Shown one piece after another: positions 10,942-20,195 of a DNA stretch of 64,000 nt (position 1 is its first letter; every line of letters starts with the position of its first letter). The notes below the pieces were generated by a model. It saw nothing but the letters and a program-made list of their open reading frames with translations, did not search any database and was not told the DNA's origin. The translations under genes were made by a program, and so were the position numbers. This DNA is from Staphylococcus taiwanensis. Lineage in GTDB: Bacteria > Bacillota > Bacilli > Staphylococcales > Staphylococcaceae. Location: NCBI GenBank assembly GCA_020544305.1, contig CP058667.1, positions 1,488,001-1,552,000 on the forward strand, in the 5' to 3' direction.

Positions 10942-11941
10942 ATGGAATGCCTCCCATCAACAAATATTGTTTCATTGCGCTGCCAGTATCAATTAAATCT
11001 TGAGCATACTTTATACCATTCTCAATTGTCTCTACTTTTTCAGCAATATATAAACCAAGTGCAGCATTTAAAACTACTACGTCTCGTTTACAAGATCGGT
11101 CTCGCCCACTCAATATATCAAGCGTTATGTGTCGGTTTTTGCGAGCATTACCACCTTGTAACGCGCTATTATCAGTCTGTTTTAACCCAAAATCTTTAGC
11201 GTTGATATAATAGTGTTCAATTAATCCATCTTCTTTCACTTCATAAATTTCATTGTCTCCAGATAATGTAGCTTCATCCATACCATTTGCCCCGTGCAAC
11301 ACTATCGCTCTACGTCGACCTAAATCTCGTAGTGTTTGTGCTATCATTTTTAATTTACTATCATCATAAACTCCCATTACTTGGTATGTTAATTTGTACG
11401 GATTAATTAATGGGCCCATAATATTGAATATGGTTGGCGTTTTAATCATTTTTCTGACAGGTTGAATATATTTCATAATAGGATATGCTTGCATCGCACT
11501 TATAAATGCCAATCCTTTTTCCTTTACTTGAAAAGGCACATCCCTAACAAGTGTGGTTTCTATACCGAGTTCTTTCAGTAAGTCAGTACTTCCAGAACTT
11601 GAAGTGATACTTTTATTTCCATGTTTAATCACGGGTATACCTGCGCTTGCGACTACAAATGATACTGTAGTTGAAACATTAAAACTGTTAGATTTATCCC
11701 CTCCTGTGCCACATACACAAATACTTCCTTCATATGATGGTTGTTTAGGATACATAGATTGAATCAAACTATTCACAATATAAGTTAATTCTTTTTGTTT
11801 TATCTCTTTATTAGTAAAATGTTGCAATACATTTACTTTTTCGTCGATTTTCACTTTAGGATTAATTAGAAATTCTATAAATGCTGTTGCGTCACTTTGA
11901 TTAATCATTTTATTATCAAATAATTGTTGTACTCGTTCCAT
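10928..11941 (-). CDS. trpD: Anthranilate phosphoribosyltransferase
   Basis: A 337-residue type III phosphoribosyltransferase joining anthranilate to PRPP. The PRPP-binding loop [12 protein letters not shown] is at residues 77-88, followed by '[15 protein letters not shown]' and 'NIMGPLINP'. Metal-binding '[13 protein letters not shown]' is present in the second half. The start lies inside the trpG 3' end (26-bp overlap). It is not fused to TrpG. The N-terminal 60 residues are less conserved than the rest, as usual. Confidence 0.96.
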   Translation of the reverse strand: MERVQQLFDNKMINQSDATAFIEFLINPKVKIDEKVNVLQHFTNKEIKQKELTYIVNSLIQSMYPKQPSYEGSICVCGTGGDKSNSFNVSTTVSFVVASAGIPVIKHGNKSITSSSGSTDLLKELGIETTLVRDVPFQVKEKGLAFISAMQAYPIMKYIQPVRKMIKTPTIFNIMGPLINPYKLTYQVMGVYDDSKLKMIAQTLRDLGRRRAIVLHGANGMDEATLSGDNEIYEVKEDGLIEHYYINAKDFGLKQTDNSALQGGNARKNRHITLDILSGRDRSCKRDVVVLNAALGLYIAEKVETIENGIKYAQDLIDTGSAMKQYLLMGGIPYDHT

Positions 11942-12515
11942 CTAGGGTGCTCCTTTCCTTCACGATGCTAATAAAATTATTAATAATTTGTTGTCCATAT
12001 TCGGTGGCAAATGATTCTGGATGGTATTGAATCCCATAATGCAAATGACATTTATCTTCAAAAGATTGAATCGAATCCTCAGTTCTTCCAGTAATTAACA
12101 AGTTATTAGGTAACGTTGATTCATCACTTATGTGCGAATGATACCTCATTACTTTAAAATGATGTGGTAATCCTTTATATAATTGTGTTTTACGCGTAAC
12201 AACTGTTGTATCAACTTTACCATGCATTACCTTTTTCCCTTGAACTACGTGACCACCGTAGTAACAAGTTAGTGCTTGTGCACCCAAACATATACCTAAT
12301 ATAGGTAAAGTTTGATAAGTATCAATAATATTTATTAAATAATCATTATCCAAAGGATGGCCAGGACCAGGTGATATTATAAGTGCATCAATGGTTTCAA
12401 GATAAGTTAACACATCTTTTTCATCGGGATATTTAACTATTACGTCATCTATTTGACTTATCACGTCTACTAAGTTGTAGGTGAACGAATCGTAATTGTC
12501 TATGATGAGTATCAT
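11916..12515 (-). CDS. trpG: Anthranilate synthase component II (glutamine amidotransferase)
   Basis: A 199-residue class I amidotransferase supplying ammonia to TrpE. The catalytic Cys is Cys76 in 'GICLGAQAL'; the His-Glu pair is in '[14 protein letters not shown]'; the oxyanion strand is 'ISPGPGHP'. It overlaps trpE by 4 bp (ATGA). It may also serve as PabA, as in B. subtilis; the sequence cannot decide this, but its position argues for a trp role. Confidence 0.95.
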   Translation of the reverse strand: MILIIDNYDSFTYNLVDVISQIDDVIVKYPDEKDVLTYLETIDALIISPGPGHPLDNDYLINIIDTYQTLPILGICLGAQALTCYYGGHVVQGKKVMHGKVDTTVVTRKTQLYKGLPHHFKVMRYHSHISDESTLPNNLLITGRTEDSIQSFEDKCHLHYGIQYHPESFATEYGQQIINNFISIVKERSTLDGTSTTII

Positions 12516-13921
12516 GGCGTCACCTCCAATAAACTTTTAGCTTTAATCCGTGTTTCTTCCAATTCTTTTTCAGGAACTGAATCATAAACCACACCACATC
12601 CTGCCTCAACTTGAACAGTACTATCATCAATTAACATGGTTCGTATTGCCAAAGCAAAGTCTAAATTCTGATTGCAATTGATGTAACCCACGCCACCGCT
12701 ATAAATTCCTCTCTTGTAAGGATAAGCTTCATATATCCGTTGTATTGCTCTTAGTTTAGGTGCACCTGAAACGGTACCTGTTGGTAATAAGTTAGCGATG
12801 ACAGACATAGGTGATAAATCTTTGCGTAACGTCCCTTTAATTTCGCTAACCATATGCATCACATGTTCATACTTTTCAATTTGCATTAATTTTGTGATTT
12901 CTGATGTACCCGTTACACATACTCTATGAATGTCATTTCTTCCTAAATCAACTAGCATGCTATGCTCACTACATTCTTTTTCATCCGTTAATAATTGCGC
13001 CGCGTTATATTCATCTTCTTGAGCAGTTATTCCTCTTCTAATCGTTCCAGCAATAGGATTTGTAAACACACTATGATTATGTACTGTCACGAAACTTTCT
13101 GGCGAACTTCCCACAATAATATGACTTTCCTTATTAAGGTAATACATATATGGGCTGGGATTTCTTCTTTTTAAATTTTGATATAATTGATAACTTAAAC
13201 GATATTTTTCCTTACCAAAGTGATGTTTGTAACTATATATTCTTGAAGGGACAACTTGAAACATATCGCCTTTAGTAATCAGTGACTTCATCCTTTTTAC
13301 AATTTCAATAAACGATTTGTCCGATATGTTAGTTTTTATTTCGGACCTATTTGGAGAAGCTATATAATTATCGTCAAACACTTTTATGTTACCTAAAGCT
13401 TCGACGCTTTCATCAACTCTTGCTTGCAATTGTTCCACTGTTTCTTTTGAAAATTGATTTGATGCTATAACATACAACTCATCTTTATAATGATCAAAGA
13501 CATATACATCCTCTATCATGTAAAATTTAACATCAATTGTTTGATCAGTATTTTTCAAAGGCACTTTCTTTAAAATTGGAAATTCATGTCTCACTAAATC
13601 AAAACTGCAAGTTCCAATAAATCCTGAAACAAATGGTAAGCGTTTTAATTTTTCGTCCTTAATTTTTTCATTATATTGATTAATATAGTTTTTTAAATAA
13701 AGATAAGGTTCTGTAGTTATTTTCGTTTCTTTATCTTTGGTTTTAATTTTCAGATGTTCATCGTTTAACACCACTGTTCCATAATGATTTAATGCCACAA
13801 TTGAATATCTCCCTTTCAATTGTTGTGGACTAGTACTTTCTAATATAATTTTTTCTTCTTGTAAGTTACCTAACACTTCAGGCGTGATATGTGCTTTTAA
13901 TTTTCTATAAACTAAATCCAT
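12512..13921 (-). CDS. trpE: Anthranilate synthase component I
   Basis: A 469-residue chorismate-utilising enzyme and first gene of trpEGDCFBA. Conserved blocks are 'GDMFQVVPSR', 'IIVGSSPESF', 'NPIAGTIRRG', 'LVDLGRNDI' and 'GTVSGAPKLRA'. Near the N-terminus 'ILESTS' corresponds to the tryptophan feedback-binding LLES motif, so allosteric inhibition by tryptophan is expected. The gene is preceded by AGAGAGGAAG and a leader of about 460 nt containing two T-box elements. Seven genes overlap or abut with no terminator between them, so they form one transcription unit. Confidence 0.97.
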   Translation of the reverse strand: MDLVYRKLKAHITPEVLGNLQEEKIILESTSPQQLKGRYSIVALNHYGTVVLNDEHLKIKTKDKETKITTEPYLYLKNYINQYNEKIKDEKLKRLPFVSGFIGTCSFDLVRHEFPILKKVPLKNTDQTIDVKFYMIEDVYVFDHYKDELYVIASNQFSKETVEQLQARVDESVEALGNIKVFDDNYIASPNRSEIKTNISDKSFIEIVKRMKSLITKGDMFQVVPSRIYSYKHHFGKEKYRLSYQLYQNLKRRNPSPYMYYLNKESHIIVGSSPESFVTVHNHSVFTNPIAGTIRRGITAQEDEYNAAQLLTDEKECSEHSMLVDLGRNDIHRVCVTGTSEITKLMQIEKYEHVMHMVSEIKGTLRKDLSPMSVIANLLPTGTVSGAPKLRAIQRIYEAYPYKRGIYSGGVGYINCNQNLDFALAIRTMLIDDSTVQVEAGCGVVYDSVPEKELEETRIKAKSLLEVTP

Positions 13922-13942
13922 ATGCTCTCACTTCCTCTCTTT

Positions 13943-14156
13943 AAAAAACGTCAGCCTCCTAATATAATAGGACGCTGACGCGCGGTACCACCTAAATTAA
14001 CGAAATATTCCGAATAATACGAATATAAACATTCACTTAAATTTTATTGATTTGTTAATAGCATAAACCCAATTTCATGTTGAGTGGTGTTGATTTACAT
14101 CTACCATCAACTTTCTGCCACTACCTTACTCATCACTACTCCATTTATGCCAATTT
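13943..14156 (-). promoter_or_regulatory. Tryptophan T-box riboswitch 2 (trpE-proximal)
   Basis: The T-box sequence TAGGTGGTACCGCG lies at 13994-13981 (minus strand) and overlaps the antiterminator/terminator switch. The terminator stem has arms at 13949-13955 and 13974-13980 followed by six Ts at 13948-13943. Stem I is closed by GCATAAA/TTTATGC. A UGG triplet in the 3' side of the specifier loop (14071-14069, context GAAATTGGG) is the tryptophan specifier. Uncharged tRNA-Trp is expected to stabilise the antiterminator and allow readthrough into trpE. Confidence 0.9.
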
Positions 14157-14167
14157 AAATTGTATAT

Positions 14168-14383
14168 AAAAAGCACCACAGTATAACGCTAGTTCCTATA
14201 AGGACGCGTTACCGTGGTGCCACCTTAATTAACAATCATTTGTTCACTCATTAATTATTAAACTATAATTCTAGACCCAATTCGACAAATATGCAGTGCC
14301 AATTTACATCAACCATTGGCTTTCTATGTGCTACAAATCATATCGTCTACTTCATTCATAGAATTGTGTAATATTTCTTATAT
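14168..14383 (-). promoter_or_regulatory. Tryptophan T-box riboswitch 1 (promoter-proximal)
   Basis: A second complete T-box upstream of the first. T-box sequence AAGGTGGCACCACGG is at 14226-14212; the terminator stem spans 14220-14173 followed by five Ts (14172-14168). Stem I is closed by AATTCTA/TAGAATT, and the specifier is again UGG (14279-14277, context GAATTGGGT). Stem I also shows the AG-bulge/distal-loop pattern (ATAGAAAGCCAATGG). Both switches must be passed to express trp. Confidence 0.88.
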
Positions 14384-14389
14384 TTCAGT

Positions 14390-14418
14390 ATAGTACACAA
14401 ATCTAATTTATTTGTCAA
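14390..14418 (-). promoter_or_regulatory. trp operon promoter
   Basis: TTGACA (14418-14413), 17-bp spacer, TACTAT (14395-14390). This is a near-consensus SigA promoter placed so that transcription starts just before T-box 1. Confidence 0.8.
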
Positions 14419-14425
14419 TAATCAT

Positions 14426-15463
14426 TTATAGATTAATTGGTGATAAGCAATAAGCATATAATAAATCTTGAGTAGCTTTGATAGAATCTATATGTGTTCT
14501 CTCAAGCGCATGAGAAGATTCTATACCAGCACCGAATAACCCATGACGAATATCTGCTCCAGCTTTTAAAGCTGCTGATGCATCTGAACCATAATATGGA
14601 TAGATATCTAGCTTATACGGTATATCATTAATCTTACATAAATTTACTAAATGAGATTTTAATTCTTTGTGATATGGACCTGATGCATCTTTAGCACAGA
14701 TTGATACGGTATATTCATCTGACGATTGTCCATCACCTAATGCACCCATATCAAATGCAATATATTCAATTATTTTATCTGAAATAGAAGCATTTGCACC
14801 ATAACCAATTTCCTCATTATTTGAAATATAAAATTGAGTTGTGTGTGGTAATTGAATGCTTTCTTGCTTAAGTTTCTCAAGTAATTCTAATATCATTGCA
14901 ACACTCGCTTTATCATCTAAATGACGCGACTTAATAAAGCCTGAAGATGTAATCTGTGTTCTAGGTTCGAAGCTTACAAAGTCACCTACTTCAATTCCTA
15001 AATCCCTTGTTTCTTGTTCGTTTGTTGTTTTTTCATCAATACGAATTTCCATATGTTCTTCATCTCTTGGCACTTCATGATTATCTTTATACACATGAAC
15101 ACTTGTTTCATGTAAACAAATCGTGCCTGTATAAGTTTGACCAGATTCCGTTTGTATTTCACAATATTCACCTTCAATTGCGTGATAAGTGAAGCCACCT
15201 ATCAAACTAATTGCTAGTCGCCCGTCCTCTTTTATTTCTTTTACCATTGCCCCTAGTGTATCCACATGTGCAGTAATACATCTTTGATGATGTTGATTCG
15301 CCCCTTGAACTTCTATAATTAAAGCACCTTTGTTCGTCAATTGTGTTTCATAACCTAAATTTTCAACTTTATCTTTAACATAATGGATTGCGTTGGCCGC
15401 ATTACCTGATGGGCTATTAATTTCAGTTAGCTCTTGTATTGTCTTTAATACCTTTTCCGTCAT
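14426..15463 (-). CDS. M42-family metallo-aminopeptidase (glutamyl aminopeptidase / endoglucanase-like)
   Basis: A 345-residue M42 (FrvX/PepA/YsdC-type) protein. Metal ligands are visible in order: 'ITAHVDTLG' (His66, Asp68), 'SRHLDDKAS' (bridging Asp), 'ISNNEEIGYG' (catalytic Glu plus ligand Glu), 'AFDMGALGDG' (Asp) and a C-terminal 'SSHALERTH' His. Such enzymes form dodecameric cytoplasmic shells that remove N-terminal residues from peptides. The start is preceded by GGGGAG. Its stop lies about 8 bp from the trp promoter, with no terminator seen, so readthrough into the trp leader is possible. Confidence 0.88.
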   Translation of the reverse strand: MTEKVLKTIQELTEINSPSGNAANAIHYVKDKVENLGYETQLTNKGALIIEVQGANQHHQRCITAHVDTLGAMVKEIKEDGRLAISLIGGFTYHAIEGEYCEIQTESGQTYTGTICLHETSVHVYKDNHEVPRDEEHMEIRIDEKTTNEQETRDLGIEVGDFVSFEPRTQITSSGFIKSRHLDDKASVAMILELLEKLKQESIQLPHTTQFYISNNEEIGYGANASISDKIIEYIAFDMGALGDGQSSDEYTVSICAKDASGPYHKELKSHLVNLCKINDIPYKLDIYPYYGSDASAALKAGADIRHGLFGAGIESSHALERTHIDSIKATQDLLYAYCLSPINL

Positions 15464-15613
15464 GCTAATCTCCCCTTTTTAATGAGTATTTAATACTATT
15501 TTATCGCATTTACTGTGTATTCACTATGACTTCAATCATTTTACTATTGTTTAAATATAAGGACTACTTTACAATATACGTATTCTGAAAATTTTGAAAC
15601 AAGGTGATGTATT

Positions 15614-16705
15614 ATGCAACATATTTTGTTTGTAGGACTTGGTTTAATTGGAGGTAGTTTAGCTAGTAACTTAAAATTTTATAATTCTGATATAAAAATA
15701 TCTGCATTCGATGCTGATAAAAGTCAACTTGATAAAGCGCTATCAATTGGAATTATTGATGCAAAAGTAGAAACATACAGTGAAGGTGTCAAAGAAGCAG
15801 ATATCATTATATATGCTACACCCGTAAAACAAACTGAATCATATCTTAAAGAATTACCACAGTATAAAACACGTCCCAATTTAATTGTTACTGATACAGG
15901 TAGTACGAAATCAACTATACAACTTTTCGAAAACTATCTGCTAAAACACGATATTCATCTTGTTGGTGGTCACCCTATGGCAGGAAGTCATAAATCAGGA
16001 GTGCTAAATTCTAAAAAATATTTATTTGAAAATGCTTATTATATTTTAGTTTATAACGAGGAACAAAATGCGGAAGCTGCTAATCAATTACAAAATTTAT
16101 TATCATCAACTTCAGCTAAATTCATAATAACATCTGCTCAAGAGCATGATTATGTAACAGGTATAGTGAGTCACGTGCCTCACATCATTGCATCGAGTTT
16201 AGTTCACTTAAGTGAGACAAATTCTAATGATCATGCTTTAGTTAAACATTTAGCAGCTGGTGGCTTCAGAGATATCACTCGTATTGCTAGTAGTAACGCT
16301 GATATGTGGAAAGATATCACCTTGAGTAATAAAGACAATATCTTACAACTTTTAGATATGTTACAACAACAAATAGCAACTATTTCAACTAAAATAGAAA
16401 AAAATGAGAGTAATGATATTTATTCCTTTTTTAAAAATGCTAAATCTTTTAGAGATCAATTACCCGTTAAACAACAAGGTGCACTTAGTATTGCGTATGA
16501 TCTTTATGTTGATATTCCAGATAAATCGGGTATGATTAGCAAAGTTACAACCATCTTAAGTTTACATAATATTTCTATAAGTAACTTAAAAATATTGGAA
16601 GTACGTGAAGACATATTAGGTGCCTTACAAATTAGTTTTAAAACGCCACAAGATCGAGAACTTGGTATTAAAGCACTTAGTGAATTTGAAACATATATCT
16701 TATAA
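15614..16705 (+). CDS. tyrA: Prephenate dehydrogenase
   Basis: A 363-residue enzyme oxidising prephenate to 4-hydroxyphenylpyruvate for tyrosine synthesis. The N-terminal Rossmann motif is '[10 protein letters not shown]' (residues 8-17); the catalytic His region is '[13 protein letters not shown]'; the second domain holds '[13 protein letters not shown]' and '[12 protein letters not shown]'. The last 65-70 residues form an ACT domain ('[17 protein letters not shown]') expected to mediate feedback by tyrosine. It is monocistronic, preceded by AAGGTGATG, and convergent with the Y-family polymerase gene. The location beside trp groups two chorismate branches but on opposite strands. Confidence 0.95.
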   Translation: MQHILFVGLGLIGGSLASNLKFYNSDIKISAFDADKSQLDKALSIGIIDAKVETYSEGVKEADIIIYATPVKQTESYLKELPQYKTRPNLIVTDTGSTKSTIQLFENYLLKHDIHLVGGHPMAGSHKSGVLNSKKYLFENAYYILVYNEEQNAEAANQLQNLLSSTSAKFIITSAQEHDYVTGIVSHVPHIIASSLVHLSETNSNDHALVKHLAAGGFRDITRIASSNADMWKDITLSNKDNILQLLDMLQQQIATISTKIEKNESNDIYSFFKNAKSFRDQLPVKQQGALSIAYDLYVDIPDKSGMISKVTTILSLHNISISNLKILEVREDILGALQISFKTPQDRELGIKALSEFETYIL

Positions 16706-16706
16706 A

Positions 16707-16783
16707 AAATATCCTCCTAATTTGATGATTTATGTTTTAAAGATATTAAAACAACATTTCATCATGAATTTAGGAGGATATTT
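16707..16783. terminator. Large bidirectional terminator between tyrA and the Y-family polymerase
   Basis: Perfect 14-bp arms AAATATCCTCCTAA (16707-16720) and TTAGGAGGATATTT (16770-16783), extended by TTGATGA/TCATCATGAA. The loop is long and AT-rich. Confidence 0.75.
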
Positions 16784-16785
16784 CT

Positions 16786-18048
16786 CTACATTTTATGACC
16801 CGCCATTAATCCTAGTCGTCCATGTTTAGTACCAGCATCAGTATAGGAAATTGCTTTTGATATAATCCCTTTACCATACTTATTTTGTAAATAATCAATT
16901 GTTTTTGCTAGTTTTTCATCTCTTCTTCTTTCATATTCGTCAATAAATAAATTAAGCTGTCGATCTTCTTCGCTAATTAATTGCGTTAATGAAACACTTA
17001 ACGTTCGATATAATGCCTGTTTATCACATAATTGATTTGCGTAATAATTAATTACTTTATAAATATCGCGTTCTAAATTAGTCGCATCTGTCAATGTATA
17101 TTGTTTATGAACGCCACCACCTTCTGTATAACCAAAAGAAAAATGAATCGTACGTGCTAGCTGTTTACGAGCTCTTATTCTACTCGCTACATCTTCAATT
17201 AATTCTTGCATTACAACTTTAGTTTCTTCGAAGCGATAATCTCGCATTAAAATTTGGCTTTTACAAATCGAGGGATTGGTAACATGATATTTTTCTCTGA
17301 CTTTACTTTGATCTATCCCATTAGCGTGTAAATGCATATCAGTACCTAATACACCAAAGTCTCTTTTTAAATATTTATAAGGATATTGCGCTAAATCTCC
17401 GACAGTAATAATCCCTTTTTTATTTAATTTCATCTCTGTTTTTTTATTTATTCCCCAAAAATCCCTCAATGGTGATATCTGCCACATTTTATTTGGTACA
17501 TCATGGTAACGCCATTCCGTAATTCCATTTGTTGTATGTTTCGCTTCAATATCCATAGCAACTTTACTCAATAACATGTTTGACCCAATACCAATCGTAC
17601 AATAAATTCCAGTTTTATCTTCAATTTCTTTTTGTAACCTTTCAGCAAATGATTTAACAGTAGAATTGAAACGATGATAACTATTTGTCACATCCATAAA
17701 AAATTCGTCAATACTATATTGATGTAAATCTTCTCCTGGTACATACTTAAGTGCTATTTTAGATATTTCAATCGAAACTTCTAAATATTTTCTCATGCTT
17801 GGATTAATAATGTATATATCATTACGATGAGGGATTTCAAATAATCTTGATCCTGTTTTAATACCAATCTCTTTTAGTTTAGGCGTTGCTGCTAAAACGA
17901 CAGATCCCTGTCTTTTAGTGTCTGCAACTACTGCCAACTTTGTTTCTAATGGATCCAATCCTTTTTCGATACACGATACACTGGCAAAGAAACTCTTCTG
18001 ATCAATACATAATACATCTCTATCTTCCAATAAATGATAGTCATACAT
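16786..18048 (-). CDS. Y-family DNA polymerase (UmuC/UvrX-like), SOS-regulated
   Basis: A 420-residue translesion polymerase. The first catalytic Asp is Asp16 in 'LCIDQKSFFASVSC', where Q-K replaces the more usual M-D beside it as in the UvrX/YqjW branch; the second acidic pair is in 'YSIDEFFMDVT'. A helix-hairpin-helix region is around 'GINKKTEMKLNKKGIITVGDLA'. It is longer than DinB/Pol IV (about 355 residues), consistent with the UmuC-like staphylococcal protein. The chosen ATG follows AAGGGAGG; an upstream extension to 18090 would run through the promoter and LexA box. LexA repression is strongly indicated, so it should be made during DNA damage. Confidence 0.88.
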   Translation of the reverse strand: MYDYHLLEDRDVLCIDQKSFFASVSCIEKGLDPLETKLAVVADTKRQGSVVLAATPKLKEIGIKTGSRLFEIPHRNDIYIINPSMRKYLEVSIEISKIALKYVPGEDLHQYSIDEFFMDVTNSYHRFNSTVKSFAERLQKEIEDKTGIYCTIGIGSNMLLSKVAMDIEAKHTTNGITEWRYHDVPNKMWQISPLRDFWGINKKTEMKLNKKGIITVGDLAQYPYKYLKRDFGVLGTDMHLHANGIDQSKVREKYHVTNPSICKSQILMRDYRFEETKVVMQELIEDVASRIRARKQLARTIHFSFGYTEGGGVHKQYTLTDATNLERDIYKVINYYANQLCDKQALYRTLSVSLTQLISEEDRQLNLFIDEYERRRDEKLAKTIDYLQNKYGKGIISKAISYTDAGTKHGRLGLMAGHKM

Positions 18049-18076
18049 GTTAGATACCTCCCTTATGCAATTTTTA

Positions 18077-18105
18077 TTATATACGAACACTTGTTCTTAT
18101 TCAAG
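18077..18105 (-). promoter_or_regulatory. Promoter of the Y-family polymerase with LexA box in the spacer
   Basis: TTGAAT (18105-18100), 17-bp spacer, TATAAT (18082-18077). The spacer contains the LexA box CGAACACTTGTTCT (18085-18098), so LexA would directly occlude RNA polymerase. A second box-like repeat with a 3-bp centre (GAAC-AAT-GTTC) lies at 18115-18125. Confidence 0.85.
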
Positions 18106-18199
18106 TATAATACGAACAAATGTTCCATAATTAATTTTGGAGTACTTATTAAGAAAATGCTATACTATTGATGTATTAATAAATAAAGGAGGATATATT

Positions 18200-18388
18200 A
18201 TGCCAATCGTAAATGTAAAACTCTTAGAAGGACGTTCAGATGAGCAATTAAAAAATTTAGTTACAGAGGTAACAAATGCTGTAGAGAAAACTACTGGTGC
18301 TAATAGAGAAGCCATTCACGTTATAATCGAGGAAATGCAAAAAAATCATTATGGCGTTGCTGGTGTTAGAAAGTCTGACGACCAATAA
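18200..18388 (+). CDS. 4-oxalocrotonate tautomerase family protein
   Basis: A 62-residue protein of the 4-OT/YwhB family. Pro2 becomes the catalytic N-terminal proline after Met removal ('MPIVNVKLLEGRSDEQLK'). The rest fits the beta-alpha-beta fold, with 'HVIIEEM' in the second strand. Family members tautomerise 2-hydroxymuconate-type substrates in vitro; the physiological substrate in staphylococci is unknown. The start at 18200 follows AAAGGAGG; an upstream in-frame ATG at 18137 would displace the essential proline, so I reject it. Monocistronic, followed by a strong terminator. Confidence 0.9.
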   Translation: MPIVNVKLLEGRSDEQLKNLVTEVTNAVEKTTGANREAIHVIIEEMQKNHYGVAGVRKSDDQ

Positions 18389-18433
18389 TCATACTTAAAG
18401 TTTACATAATAATATTATAGTTTTTAAAATTAA

Positions 18434-18460
18434 AAAGCGTGCTATAGTTTAGCACGCTTT
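18434..18460. terminator. Bidirectional terminator, tautomerase / msrR
   Basis: Arms AAAGCGTGCTA (18434-18444) and TAGCACGCTTT (18450-18460), flanked by A- and T-runs, between convergent genes. Confidence 0.9.
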
Positions 18461-18473
18461 TACTTTCCTAATA

Positions 18474-19451
18474 TTAATTATCTAAAAATTCTTTAACTGC
18501 TTGTTTATTTTTTTCTTCATCAATTTGAAGAGCACTACCATCATTATTTGTATTTATATTTTGGTAAGAGTTTTTTATTGGTATCGTTAGTGATTGAACA
18601 TTTTTATCTCCTCTAATACCATAGCTAATACCTGTTTGGAAGATTGCTGAGTTAGGCATGCTTGTATTAATATACCCTCTTAAAATACCAGCAACTTTTG
18701 GTAGTTTAACAACAGAGGTTGGCGTAACTAATTCTTTCTTTAGCGTTTGCATTACTTGTTGTTGACGTCTTACACGACCAAAGTCACCTTCTTCATCATG
18801 TCTAAATCTAGCATAACCGAGTAACTCTTTCCCATTTAAACGATGATGACCTTTTTTGAGTGATACACCAATATTTTCAGACATGTCTTTTTCAACATCA
18901 ATTGGCACACCATTAGGTTCTAATTCATCAATCATTTTTTCAAATCCAGTAAAATCAATCACTGCGTAATATTCAGGATTAATGCCTAAGTTCTTATTTA
19001 AAGTTTGTCTTAAAAGTTCAGGTCCTCCAAGTGAATATGCAGCATTAATTTTATAATTCTGATATCCAGGTATTTTAGCATAAATATCACGCATCACGGA
19101 CATCATTTTCATCTTTTTATGTATATAGTCATATTGTACGACCATAATTGAATCGGTACGTGATTTTCCACCATTTGCTTTATCAGCACCTAAAACGAGA
19201 ACCGATATTTTTCCGTCATTTTTAACTGGACCATTAAACTTGTGTACTTTAATGTCTTTAGCGTGTCTTTCAGCGTAATCAACACCGCTGCGATAACCGT
19301 GAACAATATAGATAATAGCAACAATAAGTAATATCGCTAGAATCAGTATTATAAAAGGTAATTTACGAAGTTTCTTCTTCTTTCGTCGCTTAGAAGGTGT
19401 TTCTGAGTCTGAGTGTCGTCTATATAATGTCTTATCCTTCTCTTCTGTCAT
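18474..19451 (-). CDS. msrR: LytR-CpsA-Psr family cell-envelope protein MsrR
   Basis: A 325-residue LCP protein: a basic cytoplasmic head ([10 protein letters not shown] at 21-30), a single membrane span at about 31-50, and an extracellular LCP domain beginning '[23 protein letters not shown]' with the conserved Asp and Arg of the pyrophosphate site. LCP enzymes transfer undecaprenyl-linked glycopolymers such as wall teichoic acid to peptidoglycan. Position next to msrA and length match S. aureus MsrR (about 327 residues), linked there to methicillin and teicoplanin susceptibility. Assignment among the three staphylococcal LCP paralogues rests mainly on synteny. Confidence 0.88.
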   Translation of the reverse strand: MTEEKDKTLYRRHSDSETPSKRRKKKKLRKLPFIILILAILLIVAIIYIVHGYRSGVDYAERHAKDIKVHKFNGPVKNDGKISVLVLGADKANGGKSRTDSIMVVQYDYIHKKMKMMSVMRDIYAKIPGYQNYKINAAYSLGGPELLRQTLNKNLGINPEYYAVIDFTGFEKMIDELEPNGVPIDVEKDMSENIGVSLKKGHHRLNGKELLGYARFRHDEEGDFGRVRRQQQVMQTLKKELVTPTSVVKLPKVAGILRGYINTSMPNSAIFQTGISYGIRGDKNVQSLTIPIKNSYQNINTNNDGSALQIDEEKNKQAVKEFLDN

Positions 19452-19597
19452 ATTTACCTACCTTACATCTTTTAAAAATCTTCAAAATTATATATCTGTA
19501 TACTATAATTATATATAATTAAATTATAGAACTTGCTTTAAAAAATCAAGTCATTTTTAAATAAATGGTACTAAGGTCCAATGAAAGGGTGGCATAA

Positions 19598-20113
19598 ATG
19601 AATATAAATACAGCATATTTTGCTGGTGGTTGTTTTTGGTGTATGACCAAGCCTTTCGATCAATTCGATGGTATAGAAACAGTAACATCTGGTTATATGG
19701 GCGGTACAAAGCACAATCCAACCTACGAAGAAGTGAAAAGTGGCACGACTGGTCATTATGAAACTGTAAAAATTGAATACGATGTAGCTTTATTTTCATA
19801 TAATAAATTATTAGAAATCTTTTTTTCTGTTATTGATCCATTAGATAGTGAAGGACAATTTCAAGATAGAGGTTCTCAGTATAAAACAGCTATATTTTAT
19901 ACCAATGAAGATCAAAAAAGATTAGCAGAAAATTACGTTAAGCAACTAGAACAAACGATTCACTTCGACAAAGCAATTGCAACTAAAATAATACCCGCTT
20001 CAACATTCTACAAAGCTGAAGCATATCATCAAGATTTTTATAAAAAGAATCCGGAACGTTATGCTCAAGAACAGCGAGATCGTGCAAATTATAAGCCGAA
20101 CTCGAATATTTAA
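19598..20113 (+). CDS. msrA: Peptide-methionine (S)-S-oxide reductase
   Basis: A 171-residue MsrA with the catalytic motif GGCFWC (Cys12 nucleophile, Cys15), then 'VTSGYMGG', '[23 protein letters not shown]' and '[14 protein letters not shown]'. It reduces the S-epimer of methionine sulfoxide in oxidised proteins. There is no msrB domain and no msrB gene adjacent, so the R-epimer enzyme must be elsewhere. Resolving may use Cys15 rather than a C-terminal Cys, since the tail after residue 140 has none. The ribosome site AAAGGGTGG precedes the ATG. Divergent from msrR. Confidence 0.95.
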   Translation: MNINTAYFAGGCFWCMTKPFDQFDGIETVTSGYMGGTKHNPTYEEVKSGTTGHYETVKIEYDVALFSYNKLLEIFFSVIDPLDSEGQFQDRGSQYKTAIFYTNEDQKRLAENYVKQLEQTIHFDKAIATKIIPASTFYKAEAYHQDFYKKNPERYAQEQRDRANYKPNSNI

Positions 20114-20120
20114 ATAAACA

Positions 20121-20168
20121 AGGCATCTCAAATATGTATCAACTTTAATACATGATTTGGGATGCCTA
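20121..20168. terminator. Terminator between msrA and mprF
   Basis: AGGCATCTCAAATATGTAT (20121-20139) pairs with ATACATGATTTGGGATGCCT (20149-20168), followed on the plus strand by ATTTTAATG. It separates convergent genes. Confidence 0.8.
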
Positions 20169-20195
20169 TTTTAATGTTTTATGATTTATTCATTT

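Noticed and set aside
14290-15463. Numerous shadow ORFs of 60-130 residues inside real genes throughout the window (for example 15007-15192, 51525-51983, 38600-39004)
   Set aside because: They lie opposite or out of frame to well-recognised genes, have no ribosome sites and no family resemblance.
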